From a virus, in IMG/VR virus record IMGVR_UViG_3300032288_003086, positions 60,087 through 124,086 of that record: DNA of 64,000 bases, one strand, 5' to 3'. Within the stretch, counting starts at the first letter, position 1, and each line of letters opens with the position of its first letter. This document shows, piece by piece, positions 11,101 to 18,968 of this stretch. Made by a program: the position numbers and the translations under genes. The notes beneath the pieces are model-generated. The model did not search any database. It saw nothing but the letters and a program-made list of their open reading frames with translations, and was not told the DNA's origin.

Positions 11101-14100
11101 GTGTGCTTGCCAGCATATTCAAGCAGGTTCAAAACCCTAAGGAAAGGCTACAACTCTTAGAAGAAGAGAGAAACAAGATTGCCAGGATGATGGATATCAA
11201 TCAGCTTACTGATGCAACTTTGGATACCTATTTGGATGGCATCTTGAATGATGACAACTCAAGTTTCTCCATGGGTCAGACCATGGGAAATGTCTTGGGT
11301 ATAAGCATGAGTGATATCATAGGTTCCAACGCGGACTCTGAAATGATTGTCAGTGCCATGTTCCAATACATGAGGAACATGACTGAAGATGCCAGGATTG
11401 AAGCATTAAGATGGGCTGATAGCTTGGGTATAGATGAGCTTAAAAGAGCTGCCATAGAATCCTTGGGAGGATTGCAACAGGCCAACAAGATATTGACTCA
11501 GGAAGTAGAAGTAGTGACTGAGTTTGATGAGAATGGTGAACCTGAGTTGAAGGAAACATATAGACAATATGTGGATCCTGTGCTTGAAGACTTTTATAAG
11601 ACACACGACAAATACAGGTCAAACCTGCGTAAGTATTCCAAACTGATACGTGAGAAGAGTGTTGAGAAAAGAAACGAGGTAGATCCTGTAAAGGCTGCTA
11701 TCCTGGATCAACAGCTTAAAGAACTCATCAAGGAGGAAGAGGCTTTGAGTTTGGAGTGGACACAGTGGAGGATTGACAACACTGAGACCAGAATCAAACC
11801 AGAAGTACTCATGCTAATGCATGGTAGTGGCTTTACCAACAGTCAGATCACTGAGAACTATAGTCAAATCAATGCAATCATAAATGCTGCGGGTGGTGAA
11901 GAGAATCTCTCTGAAGACCAACAAGAGCAGATTGATTATCTGGAAGCTGAGATATCAAGGATCAGGACTGAGACTATCAAAGACAATCCTGAAGCACAAG
12001 AAAGGATTGATGCTTTATTGGAGTACTTTGAGTTTGATTATAACTATACCCTGTGGGCAAAGAAGCGTGTTGCTATTGAAGCCAGCGGCGACAAGAAGGC
12101 TTTGGAAAGGTGGGATTACAATAACACCAATGAAGTTCCTACTGAAGATTGGAATCAAGCCAGGGAAAAGTTGTATGAGGACATGATGGACATCCTTGGT
12201 AAGGATGAGGTGTTAGGTAATCTGTATCGTGAGAGATCCCTTATCAAAGCCAAGGCAAAGATCAGAGGCAAGTTTAATTTCAACTACCTTAACCAGGAAG
12301 ACATTGATAGGTATCATGCTTTGGACGAGCAGATATCCAATAGGTTGGCATACTTGAGGGAAACATCTCCTTTGACAGAGGGTGAGGCGGCGGACTTGAC
12401 AATAGTCACACAAAGGCTTGCCAATATAGAAATCAAAGTCCTTGATCCAAGATACATACGTCAAAGGGATCAATTGAAAGATACTGTACGCAAAGCATAC
12501 GCTGCATTGAATGAAGCCAAGAAGAAATTCACTGAGGCACCAGAGTCCATTGGCTTACGTGATCAGCTTGATGCTGCCCAGAGTCACTATGAAAAGACAG
12601 AAAGGGAGTTTGCAGATTTCTTCAATAAGAATAACCAGAGCAAGTATACCTTGGGAGAGAACATCATTGCTGAAAGAAAAGCATTGAAGGAACTTCCCAA
12701 CTCTTATCTGTTTGTCAAGCAGCCTAAGAATCCTGCTGACATGGAGAGATTCCCTAACAAGAAGTATCGCATCAAGCGTCTGAAGTCTGAGTCATACAAT
12801 CCCAAGTATCAGAACTCCTTTGTGGAGGACAGGATGGGTGGGGGCATGTATCCTATGCCAAAAGGCATCAGGTTCAATGAAACCATCAATGAGTTTGAGA
12901 TATCACCTAGTGCCAAGTTCGTGAATCCAAACTTCATGACTGTGCAGAATAATCCTATAGCAAAGGATTTCTACAAGAAGTGGATTATAGAGCAGTATCT
13001 GATTAAGCAGAAGAATGCCAGTGGTAAAAGACTAGGCTTTAATCTTCCTTATGTCCAACAGCTCGCACTAGAGAATGTCATGGCAAAAGGGATGGATGGT
13101 ATGGCTAGGGAGTATCAGGAGAAACTCCAGGAGATTTCATATCAGAACAGTGAGCTAGAGAAAGCAACCAATGAATCAGGTATAGCAGGACAACAGCGGG
13201 TGTTGTTCAAAGAGAACCACCTTGTTCCTGCAGCACTTACCACCACTGATGGCATAGGTGCCATTGTGAATTGGAATGCGGGGTACTACACCAATAGAAA
13301 GATGGCTATGATATCCAATGAGATGTCGGCAGTCTTGACATTCTTGAAAGACATTCAGCGTCAGATACAGGATCAAAGCGCAGGTCTACAGGATGCCAAT
13401 AAGGAATCCCATGCTCAAAGGCTTGAGGCTATAAACTCAATCATCACCCAGATTGAATACAACAAAGACAAGTTCATATTTGGAAAGCTGTTTGAAAAGG
13501 GAGATTCTGAGAACAGTGTGTTCAATAGAAAAACCATGCGTCTGTTCATGGGTGTGGCCAGCTTTGCTCGTATGGCATTTGATGTGCCTATGCAGTTTGG
13601 TAACATGTTATCTGGAAACGTTCAGGCATTCCTTTCAACTTCCAACCATAGACATGCCAGTACTCAGAACTATCTGAACGCTAAAAAGATGATATACACC
13701 AGATGGTTCCCTAAGATGATTGCAGACTGGGGTACTGTATCTGATGCAAGTTTTGAGACCAAGTTGTTTAGATATATGAATCCATTGTCCAAAGATCTGG
13801 ACAGGTTGTTTGATGCCAATACAGTGAGTAAGATGAGAAGGCTTGGTAACAGGATTTTCAACATCACTGACTTGTCCATGGCTTTACAGGATAAAGGTGA
13901 GATTGAAATAGGACTTACCACTATGTTGATGATCATGGATGGTCGCCGCTATGAGGTATTTGATACAGATAGCCAGGGTAATTTACTGATGGATGATCAA
14001 GGCAACAGGGTTGTCAAAAAGAATCCTGATGGAAGTATCGTATATGTGAATGCCATAGATGCGTTTGGTATAGATGAAAACAACAGCATAGCACCCAAGA

Positions 14101-14960
14101 AGAATGTGAACATCTCCCAACAAGAGATCAACAGTCTTAAGTCATTGATAATGGGTGAGATATATAGGCACCAGGGTAACTATGCCAACTATACCAAAAG
14201 TAAGTTTGGTAGTACAATGCTGGGTTCACTCTATGAGTTCTATCGTAAGTATCTTATCCCAGCTGTATCAGTTCGCTTCCATTTAGGTAAACGCGAGGGA
14301 GTTGGATCCATGTATTCTTGGGATACCCAGGAAGCTTACATGGGTTGGTATATGGCACTTGGAAGAATGTATCAGTACTATGGCCTGGGTAAAGCGACTA
14401 AGACACTTCTCTATGATACTCTTCTGCCAGGACTGGTTAAAAAGAAGATAAATGCGGATACTGGTATTGAGCAACATGACTTCTATAGGGGGCGTGCAGC
14501 TATGGCTGGGCGTGAAATCCTTATAGCTATTGCTTTCTACATGCTTTATCAAACCCTCAGGAGTGCTTTATATGATGGGGATGAGGAAGATTTCACTTAT
14601 GCTGAACTGAGTATGATGCGTGCGCTTGTAAAAGTGAGTAATGAATCACGGTCTATGGTGCCTTTGTTTGTGGTTGGTAAGCCTGGGGATTACATTGACA
14701 ACTTTGGCAGCTTTACTTCAGCTTTCAGGGAGGGTAAGACTATCTGGGAACTGGGTAATAATGCATTCTTCTGGGCAAATTACCACACTACAGGAAGTAT
14801 GTTTGCCTATGAGCGTGGGTTCTATCAAAGGGATACAGCCAGGTTTGAAGAAGGAGATGCCAAAGTGTTGAAGAATCTCTATGATCTTACAGGTTGGTCC
14901 AACGTTGTAGATACATTTGAGCCATATGAAGCTGCTAAAGCCAACCTTAAAATGAAGTAA
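8148..14960 (+). CDS. Giant virion cargo-type protein with PD-(D/E)XK nuclease-like domain
   Basis: 2,270 residues, directly after the RNA polymerase gene, as in crAss-like phages where such giant proteins are capsid cargo ejected with the DNA. Residues about 224-230 read EEISHVF, a degenerate zincin-type HExxH-like helix. Residues about 474-645 carry a PD-(D/E)XK pattern: GTFFHTLIE, then GRLDLMALDE, a strand ending in DLKTSK (D585, K587), and a helix with Q and Y (HMQLALYGEML). Long charged helical/coiled-coil stretches follow (about 720-1000 and 1240-1560), and a hydrophobic segment near 2120 (ILIAIAFYMLY) could cross or contact a membrane. The nuclease core looks intact; the metallopeptidase motif lacks the first histidine. 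Function as a cargo/ejection protein is inferred from size and position. Confidence 0.8.
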   Translation: MSNCAILRDPDSGKVVNVYAPNGEPSILYQDALVAFGQNADKAILAWAAAYTPEFMGYYGDWINEPSKVSLDANGEPISSMVFLSVYDVLRDPRYKSIARKTGYIPFREAVRIKNSLEKAIPGSRYKLEESRAEPGYAKVTALSSIFSYAPNYTKEEIQRQKEKITPIMEYMIRKFPGVSYQWISPNQLKQTEHYTDIRRINSFVKDNVIYLVEGRVTPQIALEEISHVFVEFLRQDRPALFKGLFESLKNDPKYAAEYVAIFEGLRAENKLFMNDLKVVAQSEFIARNLATALKAELEMNPEGRPLSPLGKLFKRFFDWLANALGMPRIDPKMTLQDIAAHLNSKYTEMELPTEPYLYYNADPNANFDPEDRDAAEELNPIGETQRKKKTAQELNLQRAKENVEKLNKMKAFVLRTKPNNKQRENQIAVIDILIDNANYQVTELEAGRATVSITKYKGSEDTESLDNKTAEMGANFGTFFHTLIEDLQDSYMENGINPTKLYTQEWFDAFYEKHKKMIQFKDVDKQLLFDAGLEISQALSSEFLRGKILLPEISVAVEDAQGTLILGRLDLMALDELGRVSVMDLKTSKSAHSLVNLNGGPMFPMIDLSVSYTNKNGWKDGVSEFFADILNRTKMNTYHMQLALYGEMLKKLGIVVSSRNVLALAYRVQGKEADQQTVVQTAFHVFDDSSFYTFAFNGQKASDEGRIIDTAARLAFNGREEEIDEDAAAETDPGPFARMSKDVQEDLINRLIKLATDQLATIEKERSEIEKNDLIDKDEKNNLIKILTKRKAGLVDMSEKLKLAISNPASSESLAASRAVIIKAALDVFSNEISTISRKINEDIDIPATYKLGSDENRTAIATLQSYLTSMDNMADYLQGFKNTILATTLDPDSQKDEALKKDLIRYFDDKLFTIDAQNQKMVNIGKSITKAIIMETIGTKNFEKVFGEVKKVLAPRLAWLDRTIEKIKKGEAPADTMGLKARRVLASIFKQVQNPKERLQLLEEERNKIARMMDINQLTDATLDTYLDGILNDDNSSFSMGQTMGNVLGISMSDIIGSNADSEMIVSAMFQYMRNMTEDARIEALRWADSLGIDELKRAAIESLGGLQQANKILTQEVEVVTEFDENGEPELKETYRQYVDPVLEDFYKTHDKYRSNLRKYSKLIREKSVEKRNEVDPVKAAILDQQLKELIKEEEALSLEWTQWRIDNTETRIKPEVLMLMHGSGFTNSQITENYSQINAIINAAGGEENLSEDQQEQIDYLEAEISRIRTETIKDNPEAQERIDALLEYFEFDYNYTLWAKKRVAIEASGDKKALERWDYNNTNEVPTEDWNQAREKLYEDMMDILGKDEVLGNLYRERSLIKAKAKIRGKFNFNYLNQEDIDRYHALDEQISNRLAYLRETSPLTEGEAADLTIVTQRLANIEIKVLDPRYIRQRDQLKDTVRKAYAALNEAKKKFTEAPESIGLRDQLDAAQSHYEKTEREFADFFNKNNQSKYTLGENIIAERKALKELPNSYLFVKQPKNPADMERFPNKKYRIKRLKSESYNPKYQNSFVEDRMGGGMYPMPKGIRFNETINEFEISPSAKFVNPNFMTVQNNPIAKDFYKKWIIEQYLIKQKNASGKRLGFNLPYVQQLALENVMAKGMDGMAREYQEKLQEISYQNSELEKATNESGIAGQQRVLFKENHLVPAALTTTDGIGAIVNWNAGYYTNRKMAMISNEMSAVLTFLKDIQRQIQDQSAGLQDANKESHAQRLEAINSIITQIEYNKDKFIFGKLFEKGDSENSVFNRKTMRLFMGVASFARMAFDVPMQFGNMLSGNVQAFLSTSNHRHASTQNYLNAKKMIYTRWFPKMIADWGTVSDASFETKLFRYMNPLSKDLDRLFDANTVSKMRRLGNRIFNITDLSMALQDKGEIEIGLTTMLMIMDGRRYEVFDTDSQGNLLMDDQGNRVVKKNPDGSIVYVNAIDAFGIDENNSIAPKKNVNISQQEINSLKSLIMGEIYRHQGNYANYTKSKFGSTMLGSLYEFYRKYLIPAVSVRFHLGKREGVGSMYSWDTQEAYMGWYMALGRMYQYYGLGKATKTLLYDTLLPGLVKKKINADTGIEQHDFYRGRAAMAGREILIAIAFYMLYQTLRSALYDGDEEDFTYAELSMMRALVKVSNESRSMVPLFVVGKPGDYIDNFGSFTSAFREGKTIWELGNNAFFWANYHTTGSMFAYERGFYQRDTARFEEGDAKVLKNLYDLTGWSNVVDTFEPYEAAKANLKMK

Positions 14961-14999
14961 TACAATTGATTTCCAACTAAATTTTGCTTATATTATAGT

Positions 15000-15143
15000 A
15001 TGGCCAAACCTAAAAAGACAGACAGCGTCAAGACCGTTGTCAAAACTGAAGTTAATAGACCTGGTATTCATGCTAAAACTAAAAGTAGTAAGCTGAAGTC
15101 CAGTAAGTTATACAAGAAACAATACCGAGGACAAGGTAGATGA
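15000..15143 (+). CDS. 47-aa basic protein, first of the lysine-rich cassette
   Basis: Starts MAKPKKTDSV and is very rich in Lys and Arg throughout, ending QYRGQGR. Its TGA stop overlaps the ATG of the next gene (ATGA), which supports a real, translationally coupled gene. An AT-rich promoter-like stretch (TTATATTATAG) sits directly before the ATG. Not recognised as a named family. Position between giant cargo genes and other Lys-rich small proteins suggests a virion or DNA-associated role, but this is inference. Confidence 0.7.
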   Translation: MAKPKKTDSVKTVVKTEVNRPGIHAKTKSSKLKSSKLYKKQYRGQGR

Positions 15144-15976
15144 CCCCTACTGAAAAACAACAGTTATGGAACTGCATTAGTAAGATGCGGTCTATGCCTT
15201 GGAGAGGTCCAAGGGGTGGTGTCTATAATTGGACTCAGCGTGAACTGCGTAAGCTGTATGAGAAGCTTGTGGTCTATGGTGATGCCAATGAACCTACAGC
15301 TGCTTGGAGACTCCTTAATGAGGGTAAGTACAGGTATATGATTTATCCTTGGTATAAAGGAAAGATTTACAATTCTATCGCATTTGTTCCTCCGTGTGAT
15401 AACTTCAGGTATGCTACAGTATCATCTGTTCTTGGGGCATCGCTTTACAATTTTACTGGTTGGACAATTAATGGTCTTGATTTTGATCTAAATTACATTT
15501 CAGTTGCGGCCTCTGAGGGTTGCAATGTAAATACGCCTGTTACAAATATAAGTGAACTGTTTTTCGGCCAAGAAGTTATCATTTGGTATTATGGTACTGT
15601 TGATCCTGTTTTCACAATCTTAGATAATATAGGTAGTCCAATAACATTGACTTGGAGAACATTATGTACCAAGACTTGCTATGAGCTTCAGATTCCATCA
15701 GCTTTCAGTTTCATAGGTGATATAATCTCAGGTGTTGATTTTATTGTTAACAGTATATACCCTGTGAAAACATGGGGTTCTAATCTAGATGTTGCTAACC
15801 CTTCAGATATTGCTGCAGCAGAAGCATACTATAAACAATTGAGTGGAGCCTCTACAACGATAACATCCACTTATGATATTATAAATGATCAATACATTGT
15901 ACAAATAAAGGATGCCTATTTGGCTTATTCGCCAACTTGGTCTACTTTCAATTCTATTGAAATAACTTGTCCATGA
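15140..15976 (+). CDS. Hypothetical protein of the structural module (278 aa)
   Basis: Starts at the ATG overlapping the previous stop. The N-terminal 80 residues are basic and aromatic-rich (PWRGPRGG, WTQRELRK, YPWYKGK); the rest is beta-rich with many Tyr, Ile, Asn and Ser and four or more Cys, like phage adhesion or tail-associated proteins. No catalytic motif or signal peptide is visible. Its TGA overlaps the next ATG (CCATGA), so it belongs to the same operon as the basic small proteins. I do not recognise a family. Confidence 0.75.
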   Translation: MTPTEKQQLWNCISKMRSMPWRGPRGGVYNWTQRELRKLYEKLVVYGDANEPTAAWRLLNEGKYRYMIYPWYKGKIYNSIAFVPPCDNFRYATVSSVLGASLYNFTGWTINGLDFDLNYISVAASEGCNVNTPVTNISELFFGQEVIIWYYGTVDPVFTILDNIGSPITLTWRTLCTKTCYELQIPSAFSFIGDIISGVDFIVNSIYPVKTWGSNLDVANPSDIAAAEAYYKQLSGASTTITSTYDIINDQYIVQIKDAYLAYSPTWSTFNSIEITCP

Positions 15977-16125
15977 AAAAGAAACAGATGATCAAGCGTG
16001 CTGATGGCTCCTACTCCCAAAGGGGATTGTGGGATAATATCCGCGCCAACAAAGGATCAGGCAAGAAACCTACAGCTCAGATGCTCAAGCAGGAGCGTAA
16101 GATTAAAGCTAAATCAAAAAAATAA
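15973..16125 (+). CDS. 50-aa basic protein (ADGSYSQRGLWDNIR motif)
   Basis: ATGA overlap with the preceding gene. Begins MKKKQMIKRADG, contains SYSQRGLWDNIRANKGSGKK and ends in a Lys-rich tail. Phage proteins with this 'SQRGLWDNIR...GSGKKPT' pattern are familiar from many tailed phages but have no assigned function as far as I know. Part of the run of very small basic proteins that follows the giant virion genes. Confidence 0.75.
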   Translation: MKKKQMIKRADGSYSQRGLWDNIRANKGSGKKPTAQMLKQERKIKAKSKK

Positions 16126-16127
16126 CC

Positions 16128-16409
16128 ATGGCTAAGTCCGCAGCATGGCAACGCAAAGAAGGGAAAGATCCCAAGGGTGGTCTGAATGCAAAAGGTGTCG
16201 CATCCTACAGGAGAGCAAACCCTGGAAGCAAACTTCAGACAGCAGTCACCACCAAACCTTCCAAGATCAAGAAGGGGAGCAAGGACGCCAAAAGGAGGAA
16301 GTCATTTTGCGCTCGAATGTCAGGTATGAAAAAGAGGCTGACCTCAGCTAAGACCGCTAATGATCCTAACTCAAGGATCAATAAGTCTTTGCGAAAATGG
16401 AATTGCTAA
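16128..16409 (+). CDS. DUF6321-like small basic phage protein (93 aa)
   Basis: The motifs AAWQRKEGKDPKGGLNAKG, KRRKSFCARMSGM and NDPNSRINKSLRKW are characteristic of a widespread small phage protein family (I recall DUF6321). The protein is strongly basic with two Cys. It begins 2 bases after the previous stop. Role unknown; its place in a cassette of Lys/Arg-rich proteins next to capsid cargo genes suggests nucleic-acid binding in the virion, which is inference. Confidence 0.8.
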   Translation: MAKSAAWQRKEGKDPKGGLNAKGVASYRRANPGSKLQTAVTTKPSKIKKGSKDAKRRKSFCARMSGMKKRLTSAKTANDPNSRINKSLRKWNC

Positions 16410-16438
16410 TTATATTTACGGTCTAAACCAACCAAATC

Positions 16439-16642
16439 ATGGCAAAGCTAAAACCCACACCTATCAAAATGTCTAAGGAAGAAAAGCGCTGGAGAACAGA
16501 AGATGATCTACGCACTCTTCAAAGAGCTGGAGAGATTCAACAGGATGCATCTAGGATGAATGCTGTACGACAAGCAGCTATGGATCTGAACAAACTTGTA
16601 ATGGGTGGTAAGACCACAGGTAAGACCACAAAGAAGAAATAA
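16439..16642 (+). CDS. 67-aa basic helical protein
   Basis: Starts MAKLKPTPIKMSK, is largely helical by composition and ends in a Thr/Lys tail (GKTTGKTTKKK). The 29-base gap before it holds a promoter-like TTATATTTACGG followed by the leader TCTAAACCAACCAAATC, so this may be a secondary transcription start within the cassette. The next gene starts after 2 bases. No family recognised. Confidence 0.7.
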   Translation: MAKLKPTPIKMSKEEKRWRTEDDLRTLQRAGEIQQDASRMNAVRQAAMDLNKLVMGGKTTGKTTKKK

Positions 16643-16644
16643 TC

Positions 16645-16833
16645 ATGGCTGAAAAGTGGATACAGAAGGCTATCAAACGCCCAGGTGCCTTTACAGCCAA
16701 GGCTAAGGCGGCAGGTAAGTCTACTGCAGCATATGCTAAATCCGTATTAAAAGAGGGCAGCAAGGCCAGTACTCGTACCAAGCGTCAAGCTGCACTGGCT
16801 CAAACACTAGGTAAAATGCGTAAAAAGAAATAA
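16645..16833 (+). CDS. 62-aa basic protein (EKWIQKAIKRPGAF family)
   Basis: The pattern 'MAEKWIQKAIKRPGAFTAKA ... TKRQAALAQTLGKMRKKK' matches a short phage protein family seen next to structural genes in many phages; function is not established to my knowledge. Almost entirely helical, rich in Lys and Ala, similar in composition to DNA-condensing peptides. Tight spacing on both sides (2 and 1 bases). Confidence 0.75.
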   Translation: MAEKWIQKAIKRPGAFTAKAKAAGKSTAAYAKSVLKEGSKASTRTKRQAALAQTLGKMRKKK

Positions 16834-16834
16834 C

Positions 16835-17107
16835 ATGTCACAGAACAAAGGAAAGGCGAAGACTTCACCCGCCAGAAAAACAGGGAAGTCAACAAAGAGT
16901 ACTGCAGGTATCCCCAAGCGTGCTACATTAGATAAACGTTCACCAAAAGAACCTATGGCTATCTCAGGTGATACCATGAGTAACTATGCCATGTATAAGA
17001 AAGGTGGCAGCACTAAAGCTAAGAAGTTTGCAGCTTTAGCTCCTCCTTATGATAAGATTACAGCAGCTGATCGCATTGCGGGAGCTAAGAAGAATAAGAA
17101 AAAATAA
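16835..17107 (+). CDS. 90-aa lysine/serine-rich protein
   Basis: Lys/Thr/Ser-rich N-terminus (KGKAKTSPARKTGKSTKS), a central segment TMSNYAMYKKGGS, and a Lys-rich end (KKNKKK). Starts 1 base after the previous stop. Low sequence complexity suggests a disordered, positively charged protein. No family recognised; probably of the same functional class as its neighbours. Confidence 0.7.
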   Translation: MSQNKGKAKTSPARKTGKSTKSTAGIPKRATLDKRSPKEPMAISGDTMSNYAMYKKGGSTKAKKFAALAPPYDKITAADRIAGAKKNKKK

Positions 17108-17133
17108 TATCTAACTAATTAACAATCAATAAA

Positions 17134-17433
17134 ATGAAAAAGAAAACAATTAAGAAGTACCAAGGTACAAATGGTAGTCAAGTTTCAGATAGCACTTCTA
17201 CGCCTAAATACACATTGAGTAAGAGCGGAAATGTAGTTAAAGATTCCAAGGGAAATATTCTTAACCCAAATTCTGCAGAGGGCAAAGCAGCTTTGGATTT
17301 GCTTAATGTGTCTGCAGAGCAAAGGATAAAAATGGGTCAACAAAAAAATGGTGGCACCATGAAGATGGGAGGCACTAAGAAAAAGATGATGGCTGCCCCT
17401 AAGAAGAAAATGGCTGCAAAGAAAAAGAAGTAA
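17134..17433 (+). CDS. 99-aa low-complexity basic protein
   Basis: Basic start (MKKKTIKKYQG), a Ser/Asn-rich middle (SGNVVKDSKGNILNPNSAEGKAA) and a Met/Lys/Gly tail with repeated KKKM and KKK units. The leader (TATCTAACTAATTAACAATC) is A-rich without Shine-Dalgarno, typical for Bacteroidota translation. Family unknown. Confidence 0.7.
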   Translation: MKKKTIKKYQGTNGSQVSDSTSTPKYTLSKSGNVVKDSKGNILNPNSAEGKAALDLLNVSAEQRIKMGQQKNGGTMKMGGTKKKMMAAPKKKMAAKKKK

Positions 17434-17458
17434 TACTAACTAATTAAAACTCAAGAAA

Positions 17459-17629
17459 ATGGCAGGAATGACCAAATCAAAAAAAGGAATGGGCACTGGT
17501 GAAAACATGCAATACATGAAGCCAGGTGGCGTTAAAAAGAAAATGAACAAAGTCCCCATGAAAGCTGTACCATCCAAGAAAATGGGTATGGGTGGTAAGT
17601 ACAAGATTGGTGGCAAAAAAGGTATGTAA
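17459..17629 (+). CDS. 56-aa Met/Lys/Gly-rich protein
   Basis: Small open frame with a leader (ACTAACTAATTAAAACTC) nearly identical to that of the preceding gene. Composition is dominated by Lys, Met and Gly (MAGMTKSKKGMGTG, then KKMGMGGKYKIGGKKGM), resembling the tail of the 99-aa neighbour, so the two may be related. The 2-base gap to the next ATG supports an operon. Confidence 0.65.
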   Translation: MAGMTKSKKGMGTGENMQYMKPGGVKKKMNKVPMKAVPSKKMGMGGKYKIGGKKGM

Positions 17630-17631
17630 TC

Positions 17632-17796
17632 ATGAAGAACCAAAAAGCAACAGTACAAAAGGTTCCTGGTAGCAATGGAACTTTTGTAGGTCTGAATCCC
17701 AAGGTTTCAGTCCAAAAACAACCAGGCAGCAATGGCGTAAAAGTCAATGTGAATCCTAAAGCCAAAGTAATGCCCTGCCACTATGGGGAACATTGA
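17632..17796 (+). CDS. 54-aa protein with an internal tandem repeat
   Basis: Two imperfect copies of a unit VQK-x-PGSNG-x(4-6)-V/L-x-NPK (residues about 8-24 and 27-43) make up most of the protein, which ends MPCHYGEH with a Cys/His pair. Last gene of the basic cassette; a strong hairpin terminator follows 20 bases after the stop. Function unknown. Confidence 0.65.
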   Translation: MKNQKATVQKVPGSNGTFVGLNPKVSVQKQPGSNGVKVNVNPKAKVMPCHYGEH

Positions 17797-17815
17797 TCAC
17801 TTTGGTCTTTGAAGC

Positions 17816-17844
17816 AAGGGCTCCCGCTTATCTTGGGAGCCCTT
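17816..17844. terminator. Bidirectional terminator between convergent operons
   Basis: AAGGGCTCCC (17816-17825) pairs perfectly with GGGAGCCCTT (17835-17844) around a 9-base loop, between the last plus-strand small gene and the convergent minus-strand gene at 17851. The flanks are mildly T/A-rich, so it can serve both directions. Confidence 0.8.
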
Positions 17845-17850
17845 GTCATT

Positions 17851-18435
17851 TTATGCCAGTTGATTGAATCCTTCAAAAGGATTTTCGCTGGGTGGCTCAT
17901 CTTCCATAGACTCACACCAGCTTGCCAGGGTGGATACCCAGTTCCCACTCTTGTCATTTTTCTTAATGAAATAGGCTGAGGTCATGCAATAGCGATACTC
18001 CCCAGCCATAGAGTTGATATACCTACTGGTGGCATTCAAGATAGTATCCCAGTCATAGTCAGGATAGGTCTTGATAAACCACAGCATTCGCTGCTCCAAC
18101 TCTGTCAAGCTATTGCGCACAGGTCTGCCAGCGTCCTTGGAGCTAGGAAACAGATCCCTATACTTCAATAGATTCTCTTGGAAGTCTGTGGTAGACTCTA
18201 TCTTGGATGTCTTCTGTTTAGTGAAGTAGTCCTTACTCAACTCCACTAGGACAGTCTTGGCCAAGGGGGTGAGTCTGGATTCTTCATCCAAGAAGCCCTG
18301 TAGTTTAAGCTTGTGTATTTCAGTACTGTGCGCAATAGGTAGGTTCAGAGCGCAGTTATGTTCTAGGCAATAGAGCAAATAGTGACCATTGGGGGTCAGA
18401 TTATACTTCTTCAACAGTTGAAATAATTCCTTCAT
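17851..18435 (-). CDS. Hypothetical regulator-like protein (194 aa)
   Basis: Starts MKELFQLLKKYNL; the first 70 residues resemble a winged-helix arrangement (NGHYLLYCLEHN, KLKLQGFLDEESRLTPLAKTV), followed by an acidic/aromatic second half with WFIKTYPDYDWDTIL. It overlaps the upstream gene by 35 bases, so the pair is co-translated. No firm family. The pair is isolated from the replication block and faces the structural genes, which fits a late regulator or a DNA-binding pair (inference). Confidence 0.7.
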   Translation of the reverse strand: MKELFQLLKKYNLTPNGHYLLYCLEHNCALNLPIAHSTEIHKLKLQGFLDEESRLTPLAKTVLVELSKDYFTKQKTSKIESTTDFQENLLKYRDLFPSSKDAGRPVRNSLTELEQRMLWFIKTYPDYDWDTILNATSRYINSMAGEYRYCMTSAYFIKKNDKSGNWVSTLASWCESMEDEPPSENPFEGFNQLA

Positions 18436-18901
18436 CTCGTAGGGATGTTAGTAATTTGTAATACTTCTTTAGATAATCCTTATACATGCAATTGGCATGG
18501 TGTCTCTTTATGTAATACGTTATAGATGAGCGATCTACACCAATAACAGTAGCAAGTTTCTGTTGAATGATGTTGTAATTACTTATTATAATATTGACTG
18601 TTACGGATATAATATCCGTGATGCTGCTGGTGGCACCTTTTACTTTACACTTCTTGGATACATTTTGCCCCTCTTTATTCTTGTAGGGAACTATTGACCA
18701 ATCGTTGTTGTATATAAAGTTTGCCCAAGATAGGACTCTTTCAAATGTCTTCTTGAGTTCCCCTATAATAAATTTCTCCTCTAACTGAGGCACATAGACT
18801 TTTTGGATATCAGGGAATAACCTAAGGGACATCCTCATATACCAGCTGTAGAACTCCTCAGGGGATTCCAGGGCTGAATTTGGTACGCATAAATCACTCA
18901 T
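18401..18901 (-). CDS. DNA-binding protein with DnaA-domain-IV-like HTH (166 aa)
   Basis: The C-terminal quarter reads QQKLATVIGVDRSSITYYIKRH, a helix-turn-helix whose 'G-x-D-R-S-S-I/V-x-Y' recognition helix resembles DnaA domain IV (RDHSTVLHA). The N-terminal part is helical and unrecognised. The start is preceded by the recurring leader element TTAAAAACCAA. It is divergent from the lysis-type gene at 18969. A role as transcription regulator or origin-binding protein is inference. Confidence 0.7.
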   Translation of the reverse strand: MSDLCVPNSALESPEEFYSWYMRMSLRLFPDIQKVYVPQLEEKFIIGELKKTFERVLSWANFIYNNDWSIVPYKNKEGQNVSKKCKVKGATSSITDIISVTVNIIISNYNIIQQKLATVIGVDRSSITYYIKRHHANCMYKDYLKKYYKLLTSLRDEGIISTVEEV

Positions 18902-18968
18902 GATATTTGGTTTTTAACTGTTTTTTTATTAAATTCTTACTGTAGACTATATATGTATCTAAAAGAAA
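18902..18968. promoter_or_regulatory. Divergent promoter region
   Basis: 67-base AT-rich gap between divergent starts at 18901 (-) and 18969 (+). Towards the plus strand it has ACTATATATGTATC, similar to other TATATTT-type boxes in this window, close to the ATG; towards the minus strand it has the AAAACCAA leader. Confidence 0.5.
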
